From NCBI GenBank assembly GCA_920105625.2, contig OV050030.1, forward strand, positions 73,175,900-73,239,899: a stretch of 64,000 nucleotides of DNA, read 5' to 3'. The stretch comes from Clusia tigrina. Lineage: Eukaryota; Arthropoda; Insecta; Diptera; Clusiidae. Below the pieces are notes generated by a model, which did not search any database, had not been told where the DNA came from, and worked only from the letters and a program-made list of their open reading frames with translations. Of this stretch, positions 1 to 10,178 are shown one piece after another; position 1 is the first letter of the stretch, and each line of letters starts with the position of its first letter. A program made the position numbers and the translations under genes.

Positions 1-879
1 TCGTACGACTGTCTTGTACGGGAAATACAGGAATCAACTCAGAAACCAGGGGAGGAATTGAGAGCCTGGGGACGAAGGATCCAGTCTCTGGGGAACGCTG
101 CTGAGACAGAAGCTAACAGGCAGTTTCCAGGAAATGTCGCAGCATATAAGGCTCAAGTAGAGCGAGCCATGATTTCTGTGTTTAAGGCAGGTCTGATAAA
201 TAGGGACTTGGCGAATTATACTCTTAATCTCACGCAGAGGAGTATGGCAGAATTAGTCGAAGCGGTTTCTTCCGCAGAAGAGTCAATCCAGCAGCGAGCG
301 ACAACAGGTGGAATCTGTTGGAATAATGCTCCTGCAGAGGTAGGACCGGTACAACAGCGGAACCCAAGGGGAATCGGCAGATTTTCCCTCCCGCAACGAA
401 GAGAACAAGGTTGCCTAGTCGAGAGTTTCCAGCCGAGGAAACCCATTTGTTCATTCTGCCATAAGTCAGGCCATACAAGAGACGAATGCATTACACGCAA
501 GAATACGCCCTATTGTATGGATTGCCAAACATATGGTCATGAGGCAAGTAGGCAGTGTCAATTAGACAATAAATGGGATCAAAATGAAAGGCAGCCGGGT
601 ACGAGGCGCCCAGATCCAACCTTAAGGGACAACAGGGGTAGTGGTCCTCGAGTCAGCTCAACGAAAGGGATTAACCAAGGAAGAAATCCTTTCAGCACTG
701 GTAATGGTCAGCAGCGGCCAAACTGGGATACTGGAGGAGGACAAAGGTTAGGCAACACCCAACAGGGGTTGAAATGCTTCTCATGTGGTCGGATGGGACA
801 TCGAGCTGCGGAGTGCAGGGATAGGCAGTTCCAACAGAGGAACCAGGGAAACTTCCAGCGGCCCAGTCGAGGCCAGTAG
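1..879 (+). CDS. gag: Gag, C-terminal part, gypsy copy A
   Basis: The frame is open from base 1 to a TAG at 877-879, so this is the 3' portion of gag (about 292 codons visible). The first half is capsid-like helical sequence. The C-terminal half holds three zinc knuckles of the form C-x2-C-x4-H-x4-C or close to it: CSFCHKSGHTRDEC (nt about 448-490), CMDCQTYGHEASRQC and CFSCGRMGHRAAEC (about 775-816). They lie in an R/G/Q/N-rich linker, as expected for a nucleocapsid that packages RNA. The last 27 nt before the stop follow a -1 slippery heptamer that leads into pol. Copy B has the matching protein at 29744-31398. Confidence 0.9.
   Translation, partial: SYDCLVREIQESTQKPGEELRAWGRRIQSLGNAAETEANRQFPGNVAAYKAQVERAMISVFKAGLINRDLANYTLNLTQRSMAELVEAVSSAEESIQQRATTGGICWNNAPAEVGPVQQRNPRGIGRFSLPQRREQGCLVESFQPRKPICSFCHKSGHTRDECITRKNTPYCMDCQTYGHEASRQCQLDNKWDQNERQPGTRRPDPTLRDNRGSGPRVSSTKGINQGRNPFSTGNGQQRPNWDTGGGQRLGNTQQGLKCFSCGRMGHRAAECRDRQFQQRNQGNFQRPSRGQ
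846..852 (+). promoter_or_regulatory. Putative -1 ribosomal frameshift site (GGGAAAC) at gag/pol junction
   Basis: The heptamer GGGAAAC sits in gag as G GGA AAC, the correct X XXY YYZ phase. The gag stop follows at 877-879. The -1 frame is open through the junction and runs directly into protease, so a slip here would make Gag-Pol. The same heptamer in the same phase is present in copy B (29771-29777, minus strand). Slippery sites of this form are established in retroviruses; use in this family is inferred. Confidence 0.75.
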
Positions 880-3800
880 ACTGGAAAGCCAAAAGTAAGG
901 AAGTAACAGTTAGGCCGAAGGTACGTGTGACTGGTAATGTAGGAAGTACAGTCCAGGAAAAGGAGAAGCAAGAGGCTCTCCAAAACCACGTACCAAGAAT
1001 TGTAAGAACAATGGTTAAAGTGACGGATGAGCAAGAGTCTCTCCGGGAGAAAATTTTTGATTGCGTATTGATTTGGGTAACTGTGATGATTCTAGCACTT
1101 AGATTAAGTTTCATTAAGATTAGAGAGTATAGGCCAATCGCCGCGTACGTGCTACGAGGATGTATAGTTAAGGTATTAGCGGTAATTTTGAGGGAGTATA
1201 GGGTTGTAAGGCATAACTGTGGTGCATGGAGGAGAAAATTGGAAGAGTTAGGAAGTAGATACGCGTCCATTTTGGAGTCAAAAGGGCGTTGTTTCGTTGT
1301 GAGCAGGGTAGGAGATGCTTTCATCGAGATACCCTGCAAGGAGGCAGCTAGTGGAAAGCTAGTGCTTTTGGTAGATTCAGGGGCGGATACTAGCCTCGTA
1401 AAATCTAGTGTTTTACGGAAAGGACTAGTTATTAACCCAAAAGATGTAAGAACGCTTAATGGAGCGTTCGGAGGTTGCATCAGAACACTGGGGTCGCTTA
1501 AAATAGGGCACAGTAAAGTTAAGGAAATGAGTTTTAGAGTGCACGCAGTTGAATTGGATAGGGAAGATATCCCGGCCGATGGGATAATTGGCCGCGATAA
1601 TCTCTGGGGCCGCACCATACTGGATGCGCTGGAGAAACAGTTATCATTTTATGATGATAATAAGAATAGAATCCTTACTCTCCCATTGAAGTCATGGCAG
1701 GAAGGAACCGTGAATAGGGTTAAGAATTGTATGGAGGTAGTGAACGCAAGGTCAACCAGAGTAGTTACTATGCGTGTAAACACGAAACTCAGGACTGTTG
1801 TTTTGCACAAGCAGCAGCTAGCGGAGGGTGTGTATATGGGAGAGACCATAACGCACGTTGACAAGGGTAAAGTGTACGCTTGTGTACTAAATGCGTCAGA
1901 GGAGGACTACTATATGGATAAGGATTTTAGGCCTAAGCTCACTAGTTATGATAGTTTTAAGGAACCGAACTATGGAACAGTTAATCAGATTAATCAGATA
2001 GATGTAAGGAAAAGAATGGAGAGAGTGCTAGAATCACTAAAGTTAGACCCAAGCGTAAATACAGAAGAGAAGGCATCAATAGAAGCCATTTGTATGTCAT
2101 TCCATGACATATTTTTGCTGGAAGGAGACCAGCTAACATGTACACCAGAGGTAGAGCATGAAATGCCTACTAGAGTGGATCAAGCGCCAATTAACCAGAA
2201 GCAATACAGATTGCCGCAAGCTCACAAAGATGAGATAAATAGGCAAGTGGAAGGAATGTTAAAGGATAACATTATTTCACCGAGTATCTCGCCTTGGAAC
2301 TCACCAATAATTTTGGTACCAAAGAAGGGAGGTGCGCAGGGTCAGAAGAAGTGGAGAATGGTCGTCGATTTTAGGAAATTGAACGACGCCACTATCAAGC
2401 AGGTGTTCCCGATACCAAGGATAGAAGAGATTCTGGATCAATTGGGACACAGTAGATATTTTTCTACACTTGATTTAGCGAGTGGCTACCACCAAGTTCT
2501 GGTGGATACCCAAGATAAGCAGAAAACCGCGTTCAGCACCGGTTTAGGCCATTATGAGTTCAATAGAATGCCGTTTGGATTAACAGGAGCACCGGCTACC
2601 TTCCAACGGCTAATGAACCATGTGCTAACAGGCTTACAAGGGTTAGATTGTTTTGTGTATCTCGATGATATTGTAATTTATGGGAAGAACTTGCAGCAGC
2701 ATTCGCAACGCTTGCGCAAGGTGCTCCAGAAATTACGAGAACACAACTTGAAATTGAACACGGAGAAGTGTCAATTTTTGCGAAGAGAGGTGGTTTATTT
2801 AGGCCATCGTTGCTCAGAAGCAGGAGCACTGCCTGACCCGCAGAAGGTGGAATGCGTTAGAAATTTAGCGGTTCCAAGAAACAGAAAAGAAGTGCAAGCA
2901 TTCCTAGGACTAGTGAACTATTATAGAAAGTTCGTGGAAGGACTAGCCGGAATTGCGTTGCCAATTAACAAGTTGCTACGAAAAGAAGCAAAGTTCGAAT
3001 GGACAGAGAGATGTCAGCAAGCATTCGAGAGGCTAAAGGAGATAATTAGCTCGCCACCAATTTTGGCATACCCCGACTTTGAACAAACTTTTTTGTTGAC
3101 CACTGATGCTAGCAATGAAGCATTAGGGGCAGTATTGTCACAAGGGGAAGTCGGGAATGACCGACCAATAGCATTCGCAAGCAGAGCGCTTAGCGATACG
3201 GAGAAAAGATACTCCACAATAGAGAGGGAATTTCTAGCCGTAGTATGGGCTACGAAGAATTTTAGAGCATATTTGTTACGACGCCCATTCAAGATATACA
3301 CTGATCACCAGCCGTTGAGAGGCATAGCCAACTTGAAAGACCAAACGTCTAGGCTAGCCAGGTTCAGACACAAATTGTCTGAGTATGATTTTGAAATCAT
3401 ATACAAACCTGGGAAAAAGAATCTGAATGCCGATGCACTCAGCAGAGTACCGCAGGCACAGAAAGTATCAGTAGTGCAAACAAGGTCCAAGGCACGGTCG
3501 GATAAGGAGAAGGCCGAGAGGATGCAGAAGGACAAAGTTGATGCTACAAGAGATGTTAGCAATGCGGGTTTCGATCCCAATGAGCAAGCAGCCAGTAATG
3601 TAGAATGGCTGGAGGATACAAAGGATATCCAGGCTGTGTTAAAGGGTTTCCATGATTCACCTCTGGGTGGCCACCAGGGATTCTGGAAAACCCATGACAG
3701 AATTAGGCGAGTATACGGATGGAAGGGTATGCTCAAGGATATTAAGAAATATATAAAGAGTTGTCCAAAATGCCAGGCCAACAAAAGCTCAAGGCTGACG

Positions 3801-4667
3801 AAGATGCCAATGGTGTTAACTGACACACCTAAACAGCCATTTGATAAAGTTCATATGGACATTGTAGGTATTTTACCTGAGACTGTTTCGGGGAATAAAT
3901 ATATTTTGACGTTCTAAGACGATTTCTCAAAGTATATGGCGTGCGTGGCTATACCCGATGCTGAAGCAAGCACGGTGGCCAAAGCATTCTTTGATGAAAT
4001 AGTAGCACGATACAACATACCTAAGGTTTTGATAACCGACAATGGTTCAAATTTCGTATCGAAATTATTCTCGGAAACATGTAAAATGCTGGGAATTAAG
4101 AAGTTGCACATAACACCATATCATCCACAAGCTAATGGCTCATTGGAACGTAGTCATCGACCTCTGGCCGAGTACTTGCGCAGTTTCGCCAAGGAAGACG
4201 GCTCGAATTGGGATCAATGGTTAACCACTGCAATGCATGTACACAATAATACGGTACATGTATCAACGAAGCAAACTCCGTTCAGGACGCTCTACGGGTT
4301 TGATTTTAACATGCCAGCAAATCTGAAGCGCAAATGTGCGCCAGTGTACAATGCTGATGACCCCAATAAAGTACAAAAATACCAGTTGCAGCGAGCGCAC
4401 GAATTGGTTAGAGAAAACCAGGAATGTGCTAAACGAGTGGCCAGGGAAGCCTATAACAAGGTACTAAACCCAGTAGTTTTTCATGTGGGTGATCAAGTAC
4501 TAATGAAGAATCAGGCTAGGAGAAATAAATTCTCACCTGTGTGGATAGGTCCGTATGTGGTAGCAGAGATCCGAAGCCCAGTTACAACAGTCGTAACGAT
4601 TAAGGGCAAGAGTAAAAAGCTACATAATAATTTGTTAAAATTATTCCACATTAGACCACACAACTAA
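852..4667 (+). pseudogene. pol: Pol polyprotein, gypsy copy A, one internal stop
   Basis: In the -1 frame relative to gag the reading is open from 852 to a TAA at 3915-3917, then resumes in the same frame to 4667. Visible domains: aspartic protease (DSGADTSLV, near 1375), RT (VVDFRKLND near 2365, catalytic YLDDI near 2660), RNase H (TTDASNEALGAVLSQ near 3105), integrase HHCC zinc finger (near 3660-3780), the DNGSNF and SLERSH catalytic segments (4035-4150) and a WIGPYVV GPY/F-type tail near 4545. Copy B has CAA where A has TAA, so the break is a single C-to-T change just inside the integrase core. Relative to B, A carries an extra stretch of about 80 codons before the protease (about 991-1240). 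Confidence 0.9.
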
Positions 4668-5525
4668 AGACATGTGTTGACAGTGTTTTACAAGTGTAAA
4701 CACAAGAATAACAACGTAAACATGTACGTGTGTATATCGGATAACACACAGCTCCGATTCTCAAAGTCAAGGCCAGCAGAAGTGTGCCACTTAAAATCGA
4801 GCGATTAAAGTTGACGTAATAAAAGTGCTTAGTATGCACTGTGGCCGAACGAAGCATAGTAGGGAAAAATATTTTTTTTAAATAATGATAAATATTGCAC
4901 GTAATTAAAAAATAAAATGAAATAATAAGACAGTCGTGGGTAAGTAATATAAAACAAAACTTCGAATATGTACATACATACATACGGCAGTGTATGCACT
5001 GAAATTCGATGCATGAGCATTAACGCCAGGCAACGGAACTGCTGGTGAAGTAAGTATATATACGAGTATGTATATATGTGTATAAGATAAAGAATGAATG
5101 TACGAATGTATATTTAAAGAAGTAAGTATTCTAGTTAGGAGGAATGGGTATGTGCGTATGTATATATTTGCAGATACTGCAGCAGGCTATATGTAGATAT
5201 ACTCGTACATGGGTTTTAACTGTTTATTGTTTAGGAAATTAGCGTATGGAAATTCGAAAAAATGTATAGTTAATTGGGGAAAATAACGTTAGTAATTAAT
5301 TCTAGGTAAATTAAAGCGCCTTGAATGTATGCATGTATTCATATACGAGCTAATTACAGGATGGAAAATAGAATCGTTAATGGATATATACATATCAGGC
5401 TAGAAGTAAATTTAAATAAAAAGTCAATTGTATGCGATGAAAGGTATAGTCATGCAATGGACAAAGTTTTGACACAAACGGGATTATTTTATATAATCTG
5501 GTTTTTGTCGGAGGGCCAATGAATT
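4668..5525 (+). other. 3' region of gypsy A shared with copy B
   Basis: Non-coding A+T-rich sequence after the pol stop. By eye it is collinear with 25345-26204 (minus) in copy B, including runs of TATATG/ACATAC-like simple sequence. It stops matching near 5520. No convincing ORF is seen. Confidence 0.7.
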
Positions 5526-6973
5526 GGTTTATAGTTGAAATGAGTGATAACTCACGTGTTGAAAAAGAGCACGAAAAATTAATCAGAGCAAAACTGATGC
5601 CCTATATGGCTATGAAAACACATAGTCCAGTCCTCTTTTCCTCCAGGATACGGTAGCGAATCCGATAATGTAAGGGGAGAAGACGAGTGGACGGCAAATT
5701 GAATGATATAGCATTCAATTATGTAAAAAAGCATGTTGTAGAAATATTGTTTTTTGTTTATATATTCAGGAATAGCGTATGTTTAAGAAAAGTTACAGAT
5801 TAAAAAAATTATAATCGGAGTAAAAGTTCAGATTAAAATTAAAGGTAGTTTAGAAAAAATTAGAGTTAAAAATTAATTGTTTAAAATCTAACTTTATAAT
5901 GAAATAAGTGTTAAAAACAAAAATCATACTAAATTAGGAAGTTATACCCAAGAGGATATATAGTACTTATAGTGTATTTATTTAAATATTATATAATTTT
6001 GAAATTCATTTATTTAATTGACTTATGAAATGTTCGACAAAAATTAAACATATATCAAACTAAAATGTATACTAGGAAATTAAGAAAATTATTATAGGTG
6101 TTCTCTATATAGCTCTGATGATCTGAAGCGAAGCAGGAAGTTCCGGGAACAGCGGATATCGGAAGACGGTGCGGACTAAAGGACCAACATAGTATTCGGA
6201 AAGATGCGTTTTTGAAAAACAGAGATTTTTGGCAGTTATCTAAGGTTTGTGACCCCAAGGATGCCAACATATTAGATTGGGGATGAATGGCGACGGATGT
6301 AATTTTAATTTTGCGAAACGGCATATGGCCGCAGCATTTGAACGCGTTGTGGATGAGTTATTGACAAAGAATCAAAAATAAACAATTTTCCTTGCGGAGT
6401 CATATTTTGCATTGGACAGTTTTATATTACAAGGTCCACCCAGTGTATCACGATCTCAACAGAATCGATTTTGAATAAGTTGAAGATGGGTAAAAGCTTA
6501 AGGAGGGTGACTGAAACCACCACCAAATATAATAAGCAGAGGAAATTTGGCTCACGGAAGTTAATTGCTTCATTGAAGTATATGTCCAATCTAGAGTATG
6601 AACATATGATATGTGATTTACATATGAAATATGATTTAATACAAGAGGACACAGAGACTGGTAACCGAACACAGTACACAAATTACATAATTGAACGTGT
6701 ATCTCAGAAAAATACCGATTGTCTCCATATCAAAGCCAAACGATGTCAAATACCATTATGAGGAAGCTCAAGAGAAACACTTCCACCATAAAACGCATTG
6801 CTGCAAAGTAAGAAGGTGTATTGTAATCTCTCATGTATTCCAAATGATTTTTACTGGTTGAATACTACTAGCAGAGGCAGTACCACCTACAGCCGTGGGG
6901 CACACTATAAAGGGAAAGAAGAAGGATACTAAAAGCAAAGTTTTAATGGCAAACCAGATCGCCAACCTATAAC
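5526..6973 (+). other. Copy-specific module between pol and 3' LTR of gypsy A
   Basis: About 1.45 kb that does not align with the corresponding 1.2 kb of copy B. It contains coding-looking stretches on the sense strand: a 38-codon ORF at 5540-5656, an unbroken stretch of about 35 codons near 6175-6285 (KDQHSIRKDAFLKN...), a short ORF from an ATG near 6285 ending at 6381, and a 96-codon frame at 6471-6761. Short-intron-like signals occur near 6808 (GTAAGA) and 6873 (CTAGCAG). I recognise none of the products. It may be a decayed third ORF or a captured host gene fragment. Confidence 0.4.
5540..5656 (+). CDS. Small unassigned ORF (38 codons) after pol of gypsy A
   Basis: ATG at 5540, TAG at 5654-5656. 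The product begins MSDNSRVEKEHEKL and is rich in charged residues. Copy B has a 41-codon sense ORF in a comparable place (about 24757 down to 24633, beginning MSGDNFWVGKNENE). The two share only the MS-DN start and an acidic/basic composition, so homology is weak. It could be the first coding piece of a third ORF, or chance. Confidence 0.3.
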   Translation: MSDNSRVEKEHEKLIRAKLMPYMAMKTHSPVLFSSRIR

Positions 6974-7195
6974 ATCTTTGTACGTACCGATCCAGAAAGA
7001 AGGGAGGGGTATGCAGAGTTCATCGAGGGACTTCACTCTGACAACGACGGTCGTCAACTGGACCAGCAGGTAGCAGAGGGCGCAGTATAATATAAGGTTT
7101 TATGTATAGAATAGAATTGTGTTATTGTTTAGATATTTGTATATACGCCAATGAGAAAAGAGTCAATGAAAGACCAAATTATAAAAAGGGGAATA
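6974..7195 (+). other. Shared 3' segment with ORF3 C-terminal tail, gypsy A
   Basis: From about 6974 the sequence again matches copy B (24150 downward). Both copies keep the same frame ending in TYRSRKKGGVCRVHRG then TSL and a stop, about 20 residues of conserved coding-like sequence. In A a TAA lies just upstream of this tail; in B the frame stays open for 141 codons (24080-24505). This suggests a third ORF whose 3' end is here. Confidence 0.4.
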
Positions 7196-7440
7196 TAAAA
7201 AAAAAAAAAAAAAAATAATGATGGATAAAAATAAAAAAAAAAAAAAAAAAAAAAAAAACAAACAAAAGCAAAAACAAAGTAAAGAAAAAAATAAAAATAA
7301 AAGAAAGAAAACTACAAAAGAAAATAAAAGCTAGAGAAAAAAAAAATATATATGGAAAAGAAAAGAATAAAAAAGGAAGAAAAAACAGTGATAGAACCCA
7401 AACAAGGCGATTTCATGGAAAAAAATAAAACAAATTATAT
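7196..7440 (+). repeat. A-rich / purine-rich low-complexity tract
   Basis: Long runs of A broken by G, with very few pyrimidines, upstream of the polypurine tract. Copy B has the reverse complement (about 23700-23935), so this is a stable part of the element rather than a random microsatellite. It gives rise to spurious lysine-rich ORFs. Confidence 0.85.
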
Positions 7441-7537
7441 ATATGTACTATAGAGTTAAATAAATGCACATAATTGTTTACAGTGCAAGAAAAATATTGT
7501 AGAGATTTTATGGAAGTTAGTTGCACTAACTTCTTTT

Positions 7538-7553
7538 AGAAAGAGGGGAGGGA
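7538..7553 (+). promoter_or_regulatory. Polypurine tract, gypsy A
   Basis: AGAAAGAGGGGAGGGA directly abuts the TGTTGTGAG start of the 3' LTR. It is the expected primer for plus-strand DNA synthesis. Copy B has the same tract at 23571-23586 (minus). Confidence 0.85.
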
Positions 7554-8023
7554 TGTTGTGAGTTAGAATCAAGCTACTTACGCGTAGTTGACTCACAGCA
7601 CCGGCTCCTATTAAATTCATTAAGAACGCACATATTTTTAGGGTGCAAATATTGTAAATGAACAGTATTTATGTATTAATTATGATGTAAACTTCTAGGG
7701 TGTTACAGTTCCGCAGTCAAGCTGACGAGGGGCATTTAGAATGCACCGACGACACTTTTACTTGCAGTAGGTCAGTGGGCTTGAGCCACTGACACCAAAT
7801 AACAATTGCATAACTGGAACACCAGAAAAGTGAAGACGTAGACTGTAATGTTTATTTGTAAATAGTATATAAGAACTAGCATTTTAAGAATAAAGCTCTC
7901 TTGTTGTTTGAAACTTAAAATAGTGCAGTGCTCATTTAATAAAGTGGTGTAGGTTTCACAGGTTCCCGTGACAGGACATCCCAGAGGACATCTCTCGCTG
8001 ACAAGCAGAACAGGACCCCAACA
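7554..8023 (+). repeat. 3' LTR of gypsy copy A (470 bp)
   Basis: Begins TGTTGTGAGTTAG and ends GGACCCCAACA, so TG...CA-type ends. It matches both 471-bp LTRs of copy B in reverse complement. A TATATAAG box lies at about 7866 and an AATAAA polyadenylation signal at 7889, about 20 bp downstream, giving a U3-R-U5 layout. It is several per cent diverged from the B LTRs by eye. Confidence 0.92.
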
Positions 8024-8354
8024 CGTCTGGCGAAACCAAACTCACAGTTTGCTGTCCTAATTCCTCTAATTCAGTACCAAATGTATCTGCCTATTCGTTG
8101 ACCAGACAATTTATGTAGTCTGCGTAATTTTCCGCAAAATATTTTCCGTTGCCGTACTCAACTGCATGAGGCAACAACAGTCCGTGATTATTGTTGATCT
8201 CTCTCTCCAGATTTTGCAACTGTATGATTCGCTTACGGTAATACACGTTGTCCTTACGTAGCCTGCCGTCTTTCTTAAAATTACGGACCAATTTTTCAAT
8301 CGCTTCTCCAAATTGCTCTTGCATCAGCAGTAATCCTTGCGATTCCTTCGTCAT
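8024..8354 (-). pseudogene. N-terminal Gag (coiled-coil region) fragment
   Basis: ATG at 8354 (MTKESQGLLL...). The frame is conserved against the 31396-32046 ORF of copy B, with mostly conservative changes, which shows the region is truly coding in the family. The product is helical and charged (KLVRNFKKDGRLRKDN, YYRKRIIQLQNL). A TAG at about 8091 replaces the TGG codon of B, and the fragment ends at the A LTR junction. Confidence 0.7.
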
Positions 8355-8773
8355 ATCCCAAATGCCAGAAAAGATGGCGTATCCCAATTACAAATCGAAA
8401 TCCAATAATTGTTAAAACTTGTTCCAATATTTTATTCTATCTTACTTAATTCATATTTTATTCTATCTTAATTAATTCAAAGCAGAGTTATTAATAAAAA
8501 AAACATTCCACCGTAAATTCTATCTTTATATACATATTCTGCTATCCTTGTTTTCCATCACAAATTTCCGCTGTCTACCGGCGTTCATTAAGTCCTTCCG
8601 TCAATGCAAATTGGTCCTTGACTTCCTCACAGATACTCCTTGTTTTCCTCACATGTATCCCCATATCCAATCACCAACTTTAATACTCCCAAAAATCCTC
8701 CCAATTCGCAAAAACCGAAATTTGATTTACAGGCAAAAGTGTCTTGATTCATTCCTGGAAATTTGAATCCATA
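8024..8773 (-). mobile_element. 5' leader/gag fragment of a diverged copy of the A/B gypsy family
   Basis: The sequence immediately after the A LTR matches 31716 to about 32432 of copy B, in the same minus orientation, at lower identity and with small indels. The match ends abruptly near 8773 (after GGAAATTTGAATCCATAT), where the B leader goes on differently. The simplest reading is that A inserted into, or recombined with, an older member of its own family. The partner half would lie left of the window. Confidence 0.8.
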
Positions 8774-9275
8774 TGGGACGAGGTTGGAGCTATAATCCAT
8801 TGATTGATTGTCAATTTTCGCTGATAAAGCCAAATCTTTGCCCTCACGAAAATGGTACGGACAGGAAATATAAATAATTCACTCTTTAGGCAGACAATTA
8901 ATACGAAATGTTTGACTGCGGTTAGTTGATTATTATTATTGAAAGAAAAATGCAATGTACAAGGATGTTTAAACTTGAGACCAGGCACGATCGACGGTTC
9001 GATTGAAATTGAAACTTATTTCGTCACCGGGTGTTCTGCGTCGCCTGCGCCTTCGTTCTCACCACAGCGAAAATATGGCTGCGGCCTGCTGTACGACTTG
9101 GCGGGACCAATGAGGGAAATTCTCTCCGCACTGAGTCCCGCTCAGAATCTCATGGTGACTGTCAGCAGGCAGTAGCCACCGTCAGGAGGGCTCCGGCGTG
9201 AAAATTCCGCCCCCCTTGCAGTATTGCAAGAGAGATGACGACCAATTCCCGCCGGCTCCCATCCTGATGCACCCC
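8774..9275. other. Unassigned sequence
   Basis: No domain or repeat is recognised. A minus-strand frame past the stop of the next ORF (9142-9270) is open but shows nothing identifiable. Confidence 0.5.
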
Positions 9276-10178
9276 TTAATGGAGGAGATGGTGGTGTCGT
9301 TGGTGGCACCGGCAGCACCCCGGATGTTTGCAGCTGTGGGTAAAGTGTTTTACCCCCAGGCACACAAAACAAAGTTTGCGGGTCGTGGCTACCTCTCTCC
9401 TACGCCGCGTTGACAGCTGCAGGAATGTCCTGCATACGGCGATGGTATGTCCCCAGCCCTCACACATTTCGCAAAGGCGTTGTTGAGCCGCTACCTGGTG
9501 CGAGCCTGCTGTAGCTGCGGATGTTACGCGAGATGGTACAGCCGCCACTGGGGCGCAGGATGTCGCAGCCACAATTGCGGCGCGAGATGGCGCAGCCGCC
9601 ACTGGGGCGCGGGATATCGCAGCTACCACTGGGGCGAAAGGTGGCGCAGCCGTCACTGGGGCGCGGGGTGTCGCAGCCAGCACTGGGGCGCGATATGGCG
9701 CAGCCGCCACCGCGGCTTGAGAAGGCGCAACTTTCTGGTTCCGGCGGCGGTGGGATCCCCTTGGCATACGGACGCGGCATGGCACCTCTGCTAACGTAGC
9801 GCGAGATGGCGAACGTGAGGCAAGTGGCGCAGCGGTAATGCGGACGCGCCCTGGCGTTGACCCGTGGTTATGACGACGGTGGACGCTCATCGGCCCCATT
9901 GATGGCGAACGCGCTGCAGGTGGTGCAGACCGGGCGCGGGTGCGCGACGGCGCAGCTGCCGCTGTGGTGCTGGACATTGTCGCGACATCGCGGGCGCGAG
10001 ACGGCGCCGCTGCCCCCAGATTGCGAGATGGTGTCGACCCCTGTAGCATCACGGGGGCTGGGAACACCAGCTGCACCTTTGGAGCACAAGTAAAGCAAGG
10101 CCCAATGTACCGTTTTCCCCGCCAGTCAGCACGACACGATGGGAAAGTCTGTGGAAAATCAAATTTATAATTAGTCAT
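9276..10178 (-). CDS. BEL/Pao-type zinc-knuckle protein with Ala/Pro 9-residue repeats
   Basis: ATG at 10178, stop after ...HHHLLH at 9276; 300 codons. The first 50 residues are unremarkable. Residues of about 55-220 are low-complexity Ala/Pro/Arg, including perfect-length 9-residue units (APVAA-type) encoded by 27-bp repeats. The last 70 residues hold the pattern C-x2-C...H...C-x-TF followed by LCFVCLG...H...C and CCRCHQRHHHLLH, which is the C-terminal zinc region of insect BEL/Pao Gag. The capsid (DUF1759-like) part that normally precedes it is missing. The frame also has an acceptor-like TTGATTTTCCACAG at about 10153, so the start could be an exon rather than a translation start. It is either a chimeric/expanded Gag remnant or a domesticated Gag-like gene; I cannot tell which. 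Confidence 0.55.
   Translation of the reverse strand: MTNYKFDFPQTFPSCRADWRGKRYIGPCFTCAPKVQLVFPAPVMLQGSTPSRNLGAAAPSRARDVATMSSTTAAAAPSRTRARSAPPAARSPSMGPMSVHRRHNHGSTPGRVRITAAPLASRSPSRATLAEVPCRVRMPRGSHRRRNQKVAPSQAAVAAAPYRAPVLAATPRAPVTAAPPFAPVVAAISRAPVAAAPSRAAIVAATSCAPVAAVPSRVTSAATAGSHQVAAQQRLCEMCEGWGHTIAVCRTFLQLSTRRRREVATTRKLCFVCLGVKHFTHSCKHPGCCRCHQRHHHLLH
9528..9716. repeat. Seven tandem 27-bp repeats
   Basis: Units start at 9528, 9555, 9582, 9609, 9636, 9663 and 9690. The plus-strand consensus is close to GCGAGATGGCGCAGCCGCC plus ACTGGGGC. All are exactly 27 bp, so they keep the 9-residue periodicity of the minus-strand ORF. More degenerate units probably continue on both sides. Confidence 0.85.

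Larger units (their letters stand above)
1..8023 (+). mobile_element. Ty3/gypsy LTR retrotransposon, copy A (5' end outside window)
   Basis: Order on the plus strand: gag with three CCHC knuckles, pol (protease, RT, RNase H, integrase with GPY-type tail), a 2.9-kb 3' region, a polypurine tract and a 3' LTR. The 5' LTR and the start of gag lie left of the window. It is the same family as the minus-strand copy B at 23100-33645: pol products agree almost residue for residue, and the LTRs match. The copy is inactive as it stands because of a stop codon inside integrase. Gypsy-type is assigned from the domain order PR-RT-RH-IN; no env homologue was recognised. Confidence 0.93.

Noticed and set aside
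692..1618. Minus-strand 308-codon ORF in gypsy A
   Set aside because: Antisense shadow of gag/pol; similar shadows occur over pol of B.
9447..9799. Plus-strand ORFs over the 27-bp repeats
   Set aside because: They are shadows of the repeats. Only the minus-strand frame ends in a recognisable zinc-knuckle module.
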